From positions 1 through 25,577 of the forward strand of contig JAZDOK010000046.1 of NCBI GenBank assembly GCA_043798715.1: DNA of 25,577 bases. The letters are read 5' to 3'. The stretch is from JAZDOK01 sp043798715. Its GTDB lineage: Bacteria; Vulcanimicrobiota; JAZDOK01. Below the pieces are notes generated by a model, which ran no database searches, had not been told where the DNA came from, and saw only the letters and a list, made by a program, of their open reading frames with translations. Positions within the stretch are counted from its first letter, which is position 1, and every line of letters starts with the position of its first letter. This document shows, in pieces, positions 8,821 to 17,396 of this stretch. The translations under genes and the position numbers were made by a program.

Positions 8821-11037
8821 TTGAAGATCCTTTTTTTAAACCCCGGCGGCGGCTACCGCCACGAATACCCGCCACTTGGCCTCCTTTATGTTGCGTCATC
8901 GATGAGAAAGGCAGCCCACGAAGTGGCATTCTTCGATGAGGGAGGGACGCCTCCCAAAGGCGTAACGCTCAATGGGCTCGTATCTGAATTCAAACCCCGC
9001 ATGATTGCGGTATCGCTATACACAAGCAATGTTCTGGAGGCCTTCAGGGGGATAGCAATTTTGAAGAAACAGAATCCAGAAATCCTTGTAGTAGTGGGCG
9101 GTCCCCATGCCACGGTTTTCCCTGAAAGAACTCTTGCCGAGTGTATGGATATTGATTACGCAGTGGTTGGCGAAGGAGAAATCACCCTGAGAGAACTTAT
9201 CGCGGCTGTCAAGAGTCAAGTATCCCTCGCCGACGTACAGGGTATCTGCTGGCGGAACGGCGATGGCATCAGACTCAACAAGCCAAGAGAGTTCATAAAG
9301 GATCTCGACACGATTCCCGTGCCTGCTTATGATCTCATACAATCATACACCTACCCCTATGATTCGGTGAAAGTGGGAAAACGGGTGGCGACGATGATGA
9401 CGTCGCGGGGGTGTCCCTTTGAGTGTACCTTCTGCGCCGCCAAGGCCGTATGGGGAAGAAGTTACCGCAGACGCAGCCCGCAAAATGTGGCCGAAGAGAT
9501 CAAATGCTTGAGGGATCGCTTTGGTTATGATGACATTTATTTTATGGACGATCTTTTTACTGCGAACCGCCCCTGGCTCGAAGAGTTCTATATGGAGATG
9601 AAAAGCCAGGGTATCTCCCTTCCGTGGAAGTGCCTTGGAAGGGTGGATCTCCTCAGGGCGGAGGATTACAAAAAAATGTCGGAAAACAGGTGCTACGCCG
9701 TCCAGTTCGGCGTCGAATCAGGCGACAGTGATGTTCTTAAGGATATTAACAAGGGCATCACCCTGGGACAGGCGGTCTATGCTTTCGATGCGGCGAGGGC
9801 TGCCCGGCTCAACACCTACGCCTTTTTTATTCTGGGTCACCGGAAAGATACCCAGCAGACGATTGCCAAGACGATCCGGTTCGCCCGCAGATTGATGCCC
9901 GATTTTGTCTCCTTCTTCAACCTGGTTCCCTTCCCAGGCACAAAGCTCCACCAAGAGCTCCCGGAGGAGTTCAAGTATAATTGGGAACGCCTCGTCTACA
10001 CCAACTGGCATGCGGACAAACTCCCCATTCCTCTAGGCTCAGTGGCGCCATCTGATTTAATGGCTTTCGAACAACAGGCCTACCTGGAAATATATCCCAC
10101 TCTCGGGTACTTCATGAAGAATATCCTCTTCTCAAAGGCCGTGAAAAAGCTGATCCGGCTTAAACTGTGGTTCGTGAGATTCTATTTATGGCGTCGTATG
10201 CGCCTGGCCCTGGGAAAGGGGAAGCTCATTGACAAGATTACTCCTTCTCTCCGGGACGACAATGCGGCCTTTGTAGAAATCTGGAATGAATGGCTCGCCA
10301 GACCGGATATTGATTCTTTGATAGAACTTCATCTTAAGGAAAGAAAACCTTTTCTCGATATGGTTTCCAGATCCGTCGAAGAACTGGATGCACGGGAAGT
10401 GCTGGAGGTAGGTTGCGGCACGGCAATCGATTCCCACTATCTCTCGAAAATTCACGGCAGGACAACTCGTTTCACGGCTGCCGATCTTTCCCCCGAGGCT
10501 GTCGAAGTTGCCCGGCGAGTCGGCAAGGTCATGAGTTCCGATATCCGGCTCGAAGTGGAAAGCGCAGAAAAAATTCCCTTCGAGGACGAACGATTCGATA
10601 TTGTATTCAGCCAAGGCGTCATGGAACATTTCAGGGATCCCCTGCCGGCCTTGAAGGAGCAGGTGCGGGTACTGAGGAAAGGCGGCCTCCTGATCGTCGA
10701 TGTGCCGCAGAAATACAATCCATATACGCTGTATAAGAAAAAAAGAATCGCCAAAGGCACTTGGGAATATGGATGGGAGACCGCATATTCATACAAGGAA
10801 CTTTTGGCAATGGGAAAAAAGCTTGATCTTGAAGCCGGGGAAGTAGGCTCCCATGGGTACGGTTATTTTCAGGATTACGGATTCAGCCTGATCCCCTTCA
10901 TACTGCATCGCCTGGCCGCCCGCAAGCGCGGCATTGCATCAAGCCTGGCGGCAGGCTCTCTCCGGCTTCTTGAAAAAGTCGAGCGAACTTTCGGCCATTA
11001 TTTCATGCAGAATATAACCGTGGTGTTTCGAAAATGA
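8821..11037 (+). CDS. B12-binding radical SAM protein fused to class I methyltransferase
   Basis: A 738-residue fusion. Residues ~1-135 are a cobalamin-binding domain (YPPLGLLYVASSM, VGGPHATVFPE, VVGEGEITLREL); the radical SAM barrel follows with C198-x3-C202-x2-C205 (RGCPFECTFC) and continues to about 400; a basic, partly hydrophobic linker (~400-500) may touch the membrane; the C-terminal ~235 residues are a class I S-adenosylmethionine methyltransferase with motif I VLEVGCGT at 527-534, AADLSPEAVEVAR, and FDIVFSQGVMEHF. The start is TTG, supported by AGGAG nine bases upstream. Its first two domains are clearly paralogous to the preceding gene. Translation is coupled to the following glycosyltransferase by an ATGA overlap. 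The protein could both C-methylate and O/N-methylate a glycan or lipid; the real substrate is unknown. Confidence 0.87.
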   Translation: MKILFLNPGGGYRHEYPPLGLLYVASSMRKAAHEVAFFDEGGTPPKGVTLNGLVSEFKPRMIAVSLYTSNVLEAFRGIAILKKQNPEILVVVGGPHATVFPERTLAECMDIDYAVVGEGEITLRELIAAVKSQVSLADVQGICWRNGDGIRLNKPREFIKDLDTIPVPAYDLIQSYTYPYDSVKVGKRVATMMTSRGCPFECTFCAAKAVWGRSYRRRSPQNVAEEIKCLRDRFGYDDIYFMDDLFTANRPWLEEFYMEMKSQGISLPWKCLGRVDLLRAEDYKKMSENRCYAVQFGVESGDSDVLKDINKGITLGQAVYAFDAARAARLNTYAFFILGHRKDTQQTIAKTIRFARRLMPDFVSFFNLVPFPGTKLHQELPEEFKYNWERLVYTNWHADKLPIPLGSVAPSDLMAFEQQAYLEIYPTLGYFMKNILFSKAVKKLIRLKLWFVRFYLWRRMRLALGKGKLIDKITPSLRDDNAAFVEIWNEWLARPDIDSLIELHLKERKPFLDMVSRSVEELDAREVLEVGCGTAIDSHYLSKIHGRTTRFTAADLSPEAVEVARRVGKVMSSDIRLEVESAEKIPFEDERFDIVFSQGVMEHFRDPLPALKEQVRVLRKGGLLIVDVPQKYNPYTLYKKKRIAKGTWEYGWETAYSYKELLAMGKKLDLEAGEVGSHGYGYFQDYGFSLIPFILHRLAARKRGIASSLAAGSLRLLEKVERTFGHYFMQNITVVFRK

Positions 11038-12128
11038 AGATCGCATTCCTGACAACCTGGGAGATACGATGCGGCATTGCCGAATATTCGGCGCACTTTT
11101 GCAAGGCCCTGGCAAAGCAGGGAGATGATATCGAGGTCGTGGAACTTCCGCCCGCGATGAGTCGGGAAGAGGCCGGCGACATCGCCGCAAGGATGAACGA
11201 CGCCGACGTCGCCCACATTCAACACGAATTCAGCTTCTTCGGAAGGGTATCCCTCGGAGAGCTCCTGCAGAGATTAAAGATACCGAGTGTCATGACGATA
11301 CACGAATTTCCGAAAGTGGAAAGCTCGCTATCCAATCCACTCGGGAAAATTAAACAGTTCTTCCATCTCTCCTTGATCAGACGCTACTTCCGGATTCCTA
11401 ACAGGCTCGTATTCCGCTTCATTGTTCATTCCGATTATTCAAAAACCATCCAGACACACTTCGGCACCCCCGCCGAAAAGATAGTGGTTTTCCCACACCC
11501 TGTGCCTGAGCGAGAGAAGACTCCTGATGGAAAGAATACCAGAGCGAAGTTCGCGCTTGGAGAAAAGGTGGTTCTGACCATCTTCGGCTTCGTCAATAAC
11601 CGCAAAGGATATGAAATAGCCCTGGAGGCGCTGGCTTACCTCCCGTCAAACTACGTTCTCCTGATCGCAGGTGGCGCCCATCCGAGGGATCGCAGCGGAT
11701 ATGAACCGGCTCTCAGGAAAAAGGTGGAGTCTCTGGGATGTGCCTCTCGGGTCATCATTACGGATTTCGTCGAACGAGATGATCTGCCCGGAGTCATGGA
11801 CGCCACGGACCTCGTTCTCACCCCCTTCCTCGAAATGTCAAACTCGGGCTCGCTGAGCGTCGCGATCGGTTATGGGAAAGCCGTCGTTGCATCCGATCTT
11901 CCGCCAAACAGAGAGTTGTATGAGAATGGAAAATGCATTGAAATGTTCAAGACCGGAAGTTCACGGGATTTGGCGCGTGCGATCACTCATCTCATTGAGA
12001 CTCCCGGCGCCAGGACAGCCCTGGAAGAGCGGGCTGCCGGGTATGCAAAAGATTACAGCTATCTGAAAACAGCCGGGGTATTACAGGGAATCTACGAGGA
12101 CGCGCTGGGGGAGAGGGATCGGCGATAA
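11034..12128 (+). CDS. Glycosyltransferase family 4
   Basis: A 364-residue GT-B glycosyltransferase. The N-terminus MKIAFLTTWEIRCGIAEYS contains the glycine loop of GT4 enzymes, followed by AHIQHEFSFFG and MTIHEFP in the acceptor domain; the donor domain shows FGFVNNRKGYEIALEAL, LLIAGGAHP and EMSNSGSLSVAIGYGKAV, a variant in which the usual EGFGLPxxE is replaced by a serine-rich stretch. Such members occur in archaeal and bacterial surface-glycan clusters. The ATG overlaps the TGA of the radical SAM-methyltransferase gene by four bases, so the two products are probably made in step and act in one pathway with the flippase. It converges with the cupin gene, leaving 19 bases in between. Sugar specificity is not visible. 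Confidence 0.87.
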   Translation: MKIAFLTTWEIRCGIAEYSAHFCKALAKQGDDIEVVELPPAMSREEAGDIAARMNDADVAHIQHEFSFFGRVSLGELLQRLKIPSVMTIHEFPKVESSLSNPLGKIKQFFHLSLIRRYFRIPNRLVFRFIVHSDYSKTIQTHFGTPAEKIVVFPHPVPEREKTPDGKNTRAKFALGEKVVLTIFGFVNNRKGYEIALEALAYLPSNYVLLIAGGAHPRDRSGYEPALRKKVESLGCASRVIITDFVERDDLPGVMDATDLVLTPFLEMSNSGSLSVAIGYGKAVVASDLPPNRELYENGKCIEMFKTGSSRDLARAITHLIETPGARTALEERAAGYAKDYSYLKTAGVLQGIYEDALGERDRR

Positions 12129-12147
12129 AAATAGCTATTCAAGATTG

Positions 12148-12492
12148 CTACGGTTTTTCATTGGGAATCAAACAGAGGAAGCGAAGGAGGCCTTCCCCGG
12201 TATTTTTAAACTGGTGGCTGTCCCCCGGCGGCACAAAAATGGCATAGCCGCTTTTGAAGGGATGTTCCGCCCCATCGTGCACCATCACTCCCTCTCCCTC
12301 CACGACGAAGACCTCGTGCTCCGAGGGGTGCTCGTGGAGGGGGGTGTGGCCTCCCTTTTCAAGCTCGAACATCCGCATGGAAAAGTTGGGGGCCCTCTCC
12401 CGCTTTGAGATGAGCCAGCGGATGGTGACGCCCTGTGCCCCCTCGATATTGACCGGCCGGGCCGGCGTCTTCGTGTAATGTGCTATTTTCAC
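12148..12492 (-). CDS. Small cupin-domain protein
   Basis: A 114-residue single-domain cupin. Motif 1 is HTPLHEHPSEHEVFVVEGEG, with HxH and the downstream Glu as metal ligands; motif 2 is IFVPPGDSHQFKN, with the PxG and third His. The fold is a six-stranded barrel holding one metal; members are isomerases, dioxygenases or small-molecule sensors. The GTG at 12492 overlaps the iorB stop as GTGA and has GGAAGG six bases upstream, so it is the likely start; a longer in-frame TTG at 12507 would reach back into iorB. As last gene of the iorAB unit it may act on, or sense, a product of arylpyruvate oxidation, but no substrate can be named. Confidence 0.85.
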   Translation of the reverse strand: MKIAHYTKTPARPVNIEGAQGVTIRWLISKRERAPNFSMRMFELEKGGHTPLHEHPSEHEVFVVEGEGVMVHDGAEHPFKSGYAIFVPPGDSHQFKNTGEGLLRFLCLIPNEKP

Positions 12493-13079
12493 TTTCCACC
12501 TTCCCAACCCATGTGGAATGCTTTCTCATTTACCTTGTGATGGCGTTCGCCGAATCGCTCGCGCATCGCCGAAACGAGGCTCTCCTTTTGGATGGGAAAG
12601 CCGGGAAGAGCCGCCAGTGCCCCCAGCATGACGGAGTTCACGGTGATGAGGCCGCCCGCCTCCCGGGCCAGTTTTTGTGCATCCACGGCCACGACGGAGG
12701 TGGAAACTTTCCTCATGCTTTCCAGGATGGTCTCAACCGGCGGGTACTCGGCCCGCCCCAGGGTCACGGTGAAAGGAATGACTGGTTCTGTGCCGGTAAG
12801 GATCCAGGTCCCGCCCGAGGCTTTATCCAGGGCGCGGTAAGTCTCCAGGGGCTCAAAGCCGATCAGAAAATCAGCCTCTCCCCTCCCCACCAGGGCTCCT
12901 TGGGCCTCGCCGATCTTCATCTCGCTCACCACCACTCCGCCGCGCTGCGCCATTCCGTGCACCTCGCTCATGAGGACCTTTTTCCCCTCGATGAGAGCGG
13001 CGCGCCCGATGATATCCGAAAAGGTGAGAATCCCCTGCCCGCCCACTCCGACAATCACCAGCGACACTGCTTTATTCAT
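12489..13079 (-). CDS. iorB: Indolepyruvate:ferredoxin oxidoreductase subunit beta
   Basis: The 196-residue gamma-type domain subunit of the arylpyruvate:ferredoxin oxidoreductase, which with IorA turns indolepyruvate and other arylpyruvates plus CoA into aryl-acetyl-CoA, CO2 and reduced ferredoxin. Landmarks are LVIVGVGGQGILTFSDIIG near the N-terminus and VHGMAQRGGVVVSEMKIG, the standard signature of this subunit. Three ATG codons stand in a row at 13085-13077; the third is best spaced (six bases) from GAGGTG. A longer open frame begins within iorA but adds non-homologous residues. It begins a few bases after the iorA stop and overlaps the cupin gene, so iorA-iorB-cupin form one translationally tight unit. 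Confidence 0.92.
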   Translation of the reverse strand: MNKAVSLVIVGVGGQGILTFSDIIGRAALIEGKKVLMSEVHGMAQRGGVVVSEMKIGEAQGALVGRGEADFLIGFEPLETYRALDKASGGTWILTGTEPVIPFTVTLGRAEYPPVETILESMRKVSTSVVAVDAQKLAREAGGLITVNSVMLGALAALPGFPIQKESLVSAMRERFGERHHKVNEKAFHMGWEGGK

Positions 13080-13092
13080 CATCATCACCTCG

Positions 13093-14973
13093 CTATTTCG
13101 TGCGCGTTTCAATGGCCTCAATGGCGGCCTTGGGGCAGATCTGAAGGCAGAGAGCACAACCGTTACAGAAGTGCTCGTTTATGGCAACTTTCTTATCGTC
13201 ACCCACCAGGAGAGCGGGACAGGCGGTGAAGTTGACGCAGGTGTGACAGCGGACGCAGCGGTCTTCCCGGACCAGGCAGTGCGTCCAATCCCCTTCCCTG
13301 CGTTTTCTCCGGTCCCGGATGAGAGCGCACTCCCCCTCGGCCACAAGCACGGAGACGCCCGGCTGCTTAAGGGCCGAAACAATATGTTCTATTGATTCCT
13401 TGTAGCGATAGGGGTTTATCCGTTCCACAAAGGGAATCCCCATGGCCTTGACCATGGCGACGATGTCCAGCGCCGGGGCCTCCCGCCCCATGCCGTCGTG
13501 GGGAAGTCCCGGGTGCGGCTGGTTCCCGGTCATGGCCGTGGTGCGGTTATCCAGGATGACGGCCAGGTAGTGATGGCCGTTGTGATGAGCGTTGATGAGG
13601 CCGGCCATCCCGGTGTGAAAGAAAGTTGAATCCCCCAGAAAACAGATCACCGGCTGTTCGGTGGCCTGGGAGAAACCGCAGGAGGTGCTGGTTGAGGAGC
13701 CCATGCATAGGAGGTAATCCGCCATGACGTAGGGAGGGGCGATGCCGAGCGTGTAGCATCCGATGTCGGAGGGAAAGACGGCGTTTTTGATCTTCAGGCG
13801 CCGGAGGGCCATCCCCACCTCAACATAGGTGGCCCGGTGCGGACAGCCCGGGCAGAAGACCGGGGGCCTGGGCGCAAGAGGCAGCTCTTTCGCCGAAAGC
13901 GGTATCTTCCCCCCGGGCACGGAGAAATGCTTCCCCAAGCCTTCCCGGACGACATCGGGAGAAAATTCCAGGGCCCGGCTGAAGGGGCCGCTCATCTTGC
14001 CTGAGATGGTCACCGAAAGCTGCTCCATCTGGGCCAGCGCCCGCACTTCCTTCTCCAGGAACGGTTCGAGTTCTTCGGCAATAAAAAGCGTTTGGAGGGG
14101 CCGGATGAAATCAAGGACAATCTCCCTCGGAAACGGCCAGGTGAAGCCCAGCTTGAGAATAGGAACCTGAAGGTCGTTTTCGCGGACAAAATCGGCGACG
14201 TAATTATAGGCAGGGCCCGAGGCGATTATCCCCGTCCCTGATTTAACGGAGCCGGCAATCAGGCGATTGAACGGCGATTCCTCGGCCATCTTCCGCGCTT
14301 CCTCCAACGTCTCAAGGAGCCTCTGGTGCATTTTTTTGGCGTTGTCGGGAACCGGGACGAAGCGGGCGGGATCTTTTTTGAATTCCCCCTTCATCCTGAT
14401 GGGAGTGAGGCGGCCGAGCTTGACGATCCCCCGGATGTGCGCCACCCGGGTCGTAGTCCGAAGGAGAAGCGGGATGCCTAGTTTCTCTGAAATCTCAAAG
14501 CCGGCCCGGGTCATCTCCTTTGCCTCATCAGGGTTGGCCGGCTCCAGCATCGGAAGGCCGGCGAGCTGGGCGTAGTAGCGGTTGTCCTGCTCATTCTGAG
14601 AGGAATGGGTCGAGGGATCGTCGGCCGTGTTGATGACCATGCCGGCGCGGACGCCGATGTGAGCCGTGGTCACCAGGGGATCGGCGGCTACGTTGAGTCC
14701 CACGTGCTTCATGAAGACGAGGGTTCTCACTCCGGATGCGGCTGCGGCCGCCGCCACCTCCAGGGCCACCTTCTCGTTGACCGAGAATTCGAAATACATC
14801 CCGGCCTTAAGCGCGATCTCGGAGAGCACGTCACCGATCTCGGTCGAGGGAGTGCCCGGGTAGGTCGAGGCAAAGCCCACCCCGGCCTCGAGCGCCCCCC
14901 TGACAATGGCCTCGTTGCCCAGCAGGAACAACTCCTTTCCTTCGCTGTCCTGCAAAAGCTCAATCGGATTCAT
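13093..14973 (-). CDS. iorA: Indolepyruvate:ferredoxin oxidoreductase subunit alpha
   Basis: A 626-residue catalytic subunit of normal length. The N-terminal pyrimidine-binding domain has GNEAIVRGALEAGVGFASTY and the thiamine-activating Glu in FSVNEKVALEVA; the central TPP-binding domain has FCPGCPHRA, GDSTFFHTGMAGL and the Asn-containing VILDNRTTAMTG; the C-terminus is a two-cluster ferredoxin domain (CVRCHTCVNFTACP and CNGCALCLQICP). It decarboxylates arylpyruvates from aromatic amino acid transamination and passes electrons to ferredoxin, a trait of anaerobes. The ATG is preceded by a GGGGG run at good distance. It lies about 100 bases after the molybdopterin subunit gene; whether it shares that promoter or has its own in the repeat-rich gap is open. 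Confidence 0.95.
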   Translation of the reverse strand: MNPIELLQDSEGKELFLLGNEAIVRGALEAGVGFASTYPGTPSTEIGDVLSEIALKAGMYFEFSVNEKVALEVAAAAAASGVRTLVFMKHVGLNVAADPLVTTAHIGVRAGMVINTADDPSTHSSQNEQDNRYYAQLAGLPMLEPANPDEAKEMTRAGFEISEKLGIPLLLRTTTRVAHIRGIVKLGRLTPIRMKGEFKKDPARFVPVPDNAKKMHQRLLETLEEARKMAEESPFNRLIAGSVKSGTGIIASGPAYNYVADFVRENDLQVPILKLGFTWPFPREIVLDFIRPLQTLFIAEELEPFLEKEVRALAQMEQLSVTISGKMSGPFSRALEFSPDVVREGLGKHFSVPGGKIPLSAKELPLAPRPPVFCPGCPHRATYVEVGMALRRLKIKNAVFPSDIGCYTLGIAPPYVMADYLLCMGSSTSTSCGFSQATEQPVICFLGDSTFFHTGMAGLINAHHNGHHYLAVILDNRTTAMTGNQPHPGLPHDGMGREAPALDIVAMVKAMGIPFVERINPYRYKESIEHIVSALKQPGVSVLVAEGECALIRDRRKRREGDWTHCLVREDRCVRCHTCVNFTACPALLVGDDKKVAINEHFCNGCALCLQICPKAAIEAIETRTK

Positions 14974-15020
14974 TATATCCCCCTTTTATCAACTGTATTC
15001 TGCTCCTGTTTTCTTACTTC

Positions 15021-15088
15021 TGTCCCCTATCCCCTGTTTCCCGCCCCCTGTCTTCATAATTCACAATTCTGACTTCATAATTCATAAT
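15021..15088. repeat. Intergenic low-complexity repeat (C-rich units plus TTCATAATTCA units)
   Basis: Between iorA and the molybdopterin subunit gene the plus strand has degenerate C-rich units (GTCCCCTATCCCCTGTTTCC, CCGCCCCCTGTC) followed by TTCATAATTCA at 15053-15063 and again at 15074-15084, with further TCATAATT-like copies. Read leftward it is AATTATGAA-type units followed by GGGGACAG-type units. I recall this kind of paired repeat as dispersed in intergenic DNA of several environmental bacteria, where it gives rise to spurious NYEL/DRGQ peptides; that is memory, not a search. The right-hand copy runs into the last codons and stop of the molybdopterin subunit gene. Confidence 0.6.
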
Positions 15089-17396
15089 TTTTTTTAATCG
15101 CCCCCAGCACGCGCTCCGCCGTAAAGGGGAGCTCCCGCAGGCGGAGACCGATTGCGTCGAAAATGGCGTTGGCCACCGCCGGAGCCGGCCCGTCCATGGG
15201 AATTTCGGAGACGCTCTTGGCGCCGAACGGCCCGGTGGGCTCCCAGGACTCAACTAAAAAAGTGTGCATTTCGGGCATATCCAGGCTGCCCATCGTCTTG
15301 TAATCAAAAAATGTGGGATTCATCATCCGGCCCTTTTCGTCGAAGATCATCTCTTCGGTCAGGGCATAGCCCAGGGCCATGGCTACGGCGCCGTTGATCT
15401 GCCCTTCGGCCAGGGGGGGATTGACGGCCGTTCCGCAGTCAATCGCCGAGGCGAACTTCAATACCCGCACCTGCCCCGTATCCACATCGACCTCCACTTC
15501 GGCGAACATGGCCCCGAAAGGCGGGGGGCAATCGTAGGAAAAATGGGAGGCCGTCCCCATGATCTGCAGCATCTCATCCCGGTAGAAAGAGTGGAGGGCT
15601 ATTTCCGTGTAATCAAAAGATTTTCCCGATGGAGAAAAGACCCGCCCTTCCCGAACCGACAGCAATTCAGGTTTTTCGTCCAGCATCCTCCCGGCAACCA
15701 TGAGAATCTGCCTTAGACATTCCTCCGCGGCCGCTTTAACCGCCTGCCCGCTGATATAGGTGGTGCTCGAGGCATAGGCCCCCACGTCAAAGGGAGTACA
15801 ATCTGTGTCGGAGGAACAGGGAATGATTTTCTCCGTCGGCACTCTTAGAACTTCGGCGGCGATCTGAGAGAGAACCGTATCGCTCCCGGTCCCCAGGTCG
15901 GTGGCCCCCACCAGGAGGTTGAAGGAGCCGTCTTCGTTCATTTTTATAAAAGCCGCGCCCATATCAACCCCTGGAATCCCGGATCCGTGCATCAGGAGAG
16001 CACAGCCGCGACCGCGCTTAAGGTAAGTCTTTTCAGGCTTTAAAAGAGGTCTCCCCCACCCGATAGCGGAGGCCGCTTTGTCAATGCATTCTTCCATCCC
16101 GCAACTCTTTATGACCTGCCGGTAGCCCGGCTTCCCCTCCCCGAGAACTTCCGCCAGCGGCAGGAGGTCGCCCTTTTTCAGGCAGCGCCTTCTTTTGAAT
16201 TCCAGGGGGTCCATCCCCAGAGCCCGGGCCGCCTCATCCATCTGGCAGTCAAGAGCAAAAAAACCCTGAGGGCCGCCATAGCCCCGGAAGGCGCCGGCGA
16301 CGGGGAGGTTGGTATAGACGACTTGAGCTTCGAATTTCTGGTTGGGGCAGGGATAGAGGGGAAGGGATTTAGAGCCGGTATTGGAAGGCACAGTCAGAGA
16401 GTGAGCCCCGTAGGCCCCGGTGTTGGCCAGGACAGTGAGCTGATTGGCGGTGAGAGTGCCATCTTTTTTAAGGCCTGTCTTCATTCGGAGAACCTGGGGG
16501 TGACGGGTGCGGGAGGAAATGAATTCCTCTCTCCGGGTCAGGGCCAGACGCACCGGACGACGGGTCACTAAAGTCAGCATCCCACAGATATCTTCAATCA
16601 AAATCTCCTGCTTGACTCCGAATCCTCCGCCTATTCTGGGTTTTATGACCCGCACCCGGCTGACCGGGAGTTTAAGCAGGCGGGCCACGATCCGGCGGCA
16701 GTGAAAAGGCACCTGGGTCGAAGTGCGGATGACCAGCCGGTTGTTTTCGTCAAGCCAGGTAATGCAGACATGGGGCTCCATCGGCGCCTGCTGGACATAG
16801 TGGACGCGGTATTCATTTTCAAGGATAAAGTCGGCCTCCAGTAAACCCCGCTCCAAATCACCGACCCCGGCGCTGATATAAGCCGCCAGATTTTTTGGGG
16901 CATCATAAATCCCGCTGGCATCTTCCTCGTCGTGGATGACGGGGGCGCCCGGCTTCAGAGCTTCCTCCGGATGAAGTATTGCCGGAAGCATCTCGTATTT
17001 CACCTCAATGAGCTTCAGGGCCTCTTCGGCGATCCCCAGCGTATCGGCGGCCACGGCGGCCACCCGGTCGCCCGCAAAGCGCACCTTCCGGTCCAGCATG
17101 AAAGAGTCGTAGGGCGAGGGTTCCGGGTATCCCTGCCCGGCAGTCGTGTAGGGAATACGCGGAACATCCTGCCAGGTTAAAACGGCCTGCACTCCGGGCA
17201 GAGCGCAGGCCTTCTCAGTTCTGATTTCCATAATCCGGGCGTGGGCGTGAGGGCTTCGGAGGATTCCGGCATGGAGCATGCCGTGCGGATGAAGGTCGTC
17301 GGTATAAGGCCCCCTGCCGGTGACCAGGGCCGGGCCGTCAAGCTTTTTAGCTTTTACTCCGACCGCAGAAAAAGCCTCTTCATTACGCCCGTTCAT
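15075..17396 (-). CDS. Xanthine dehydrogenase-family molybdopterin-binding subunit
   Basis: The 773-residue large subunit of a molybdenum hydroxylase, which inserts water-derived oxygen into a C-H bond of an aldehyde or N-heterocycle. The N-terminal a/b hammerhead domain has GPALVTGRGPYTDDL; the molybdopterin domains show PRIGGGFGVKQE, VAGAFRGYGGPQGFFALD and LVGATDLGTGSDTVLSQIAAE; the probable active-site Glu lies in FGAKSVSEIPMDGPAP near the C-terminus. The ATG at 17396 overlaps the 2Fe-2S gene stop as ATGA; a longer frame upstream only shadows that gene. The last residues NYEL are encoded by the intergenic repeat, suggesting that the original end was altered. Substrate cannot be told: xanthine, nicotinate, aldehyde and aromatic CoA-ester hydroxylases or reductases all share this fold. 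Confidence 0.9.
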   Translation of the reverse strand: MNGRNEEAFSAVGVKAKKLDGPALVTGRGPYTDDLHPHGMLHAGILRSPHAHARIMEIRTEKACALPGVQAVLTWQDVPRIPYTTAGQGYPEPSPYDSFMLDRKVRFAGDRVAAVAADTLGIAEEALKLIEVKYEMLPAILHPEEALKPGAPVIHDEEDASGIYDAPKNLAAYISAGVGDLERGLLEADFILENEYRVHYVQQAPMEPHVCITWLDENNRLVIRTSTQVPFHCRRIVARLLKLPVSRVRVIKPRIGGGFGVKQEILIEDICGMLTLVTRRPVRLALTRREEFISSRTRHPQVLRMKTGLKKDGTLTANQLTVLANTGAYGAHSLTVPSNTGSKSLPLYPCPNQKFEAQVVYTNLPVAGAFRGYGGPQGFFALDCQMDEAARALGMDPLEFKRRRCLKKGDLLPLAEVLGEGKPGYRQVIKSCGMEECIDKAASAIGWGRPLLKPEKTYLKRGRGCALLMHGSGIPGVDMGAAFIKMNEDGSFNLLVGATDLGTGSDTVLSQIAAEVLRVPTEKIIPCSSDTDCTPFDVGAYASSTTYISGQAVKAAAEECLRQILMVAGRMLDEKPELLSVREGRVFSPSGKSFDYTEIALHSFYRDEMLQIMGTASHFSYDCPPPFGAMFAEVEVDVDTGQVRVLKFASAIDCGTAVNPPLAEGQINGAVAMALGYALTEEMIFDEKGRMMNPTFFDYKTMGSLDMPEMHTFLVESWEPTGPFGAKSVSEIPMDGPAPAVANAIFDAIGLRLRELPFTAERVLGAIKKNYEL

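Noticed and set aside
12489..13157. Longer IorB reading with 24-26 extra N-terminal residues
   Set aside because: The extra residues are coded inside iorA and show no homology; the ATG cluster at 13085-13077 with GAGGTG fits the family start.
12480..13229. Open frame of 249 codons on the plus strand
   Set aside because: It lies opposite iorB and the end of iorA, which have clear family motifs; it has low-complexity His/Pro-rich content and no recognisable domain.
15014..15253. Minus-strand frame ending in a NYEVRIVNYED-like and DRG-rich peptide
   Set aside because: It is the frame-shifted reading of the molybdopterin subunit end plus the intergenic repeat, not a gene.
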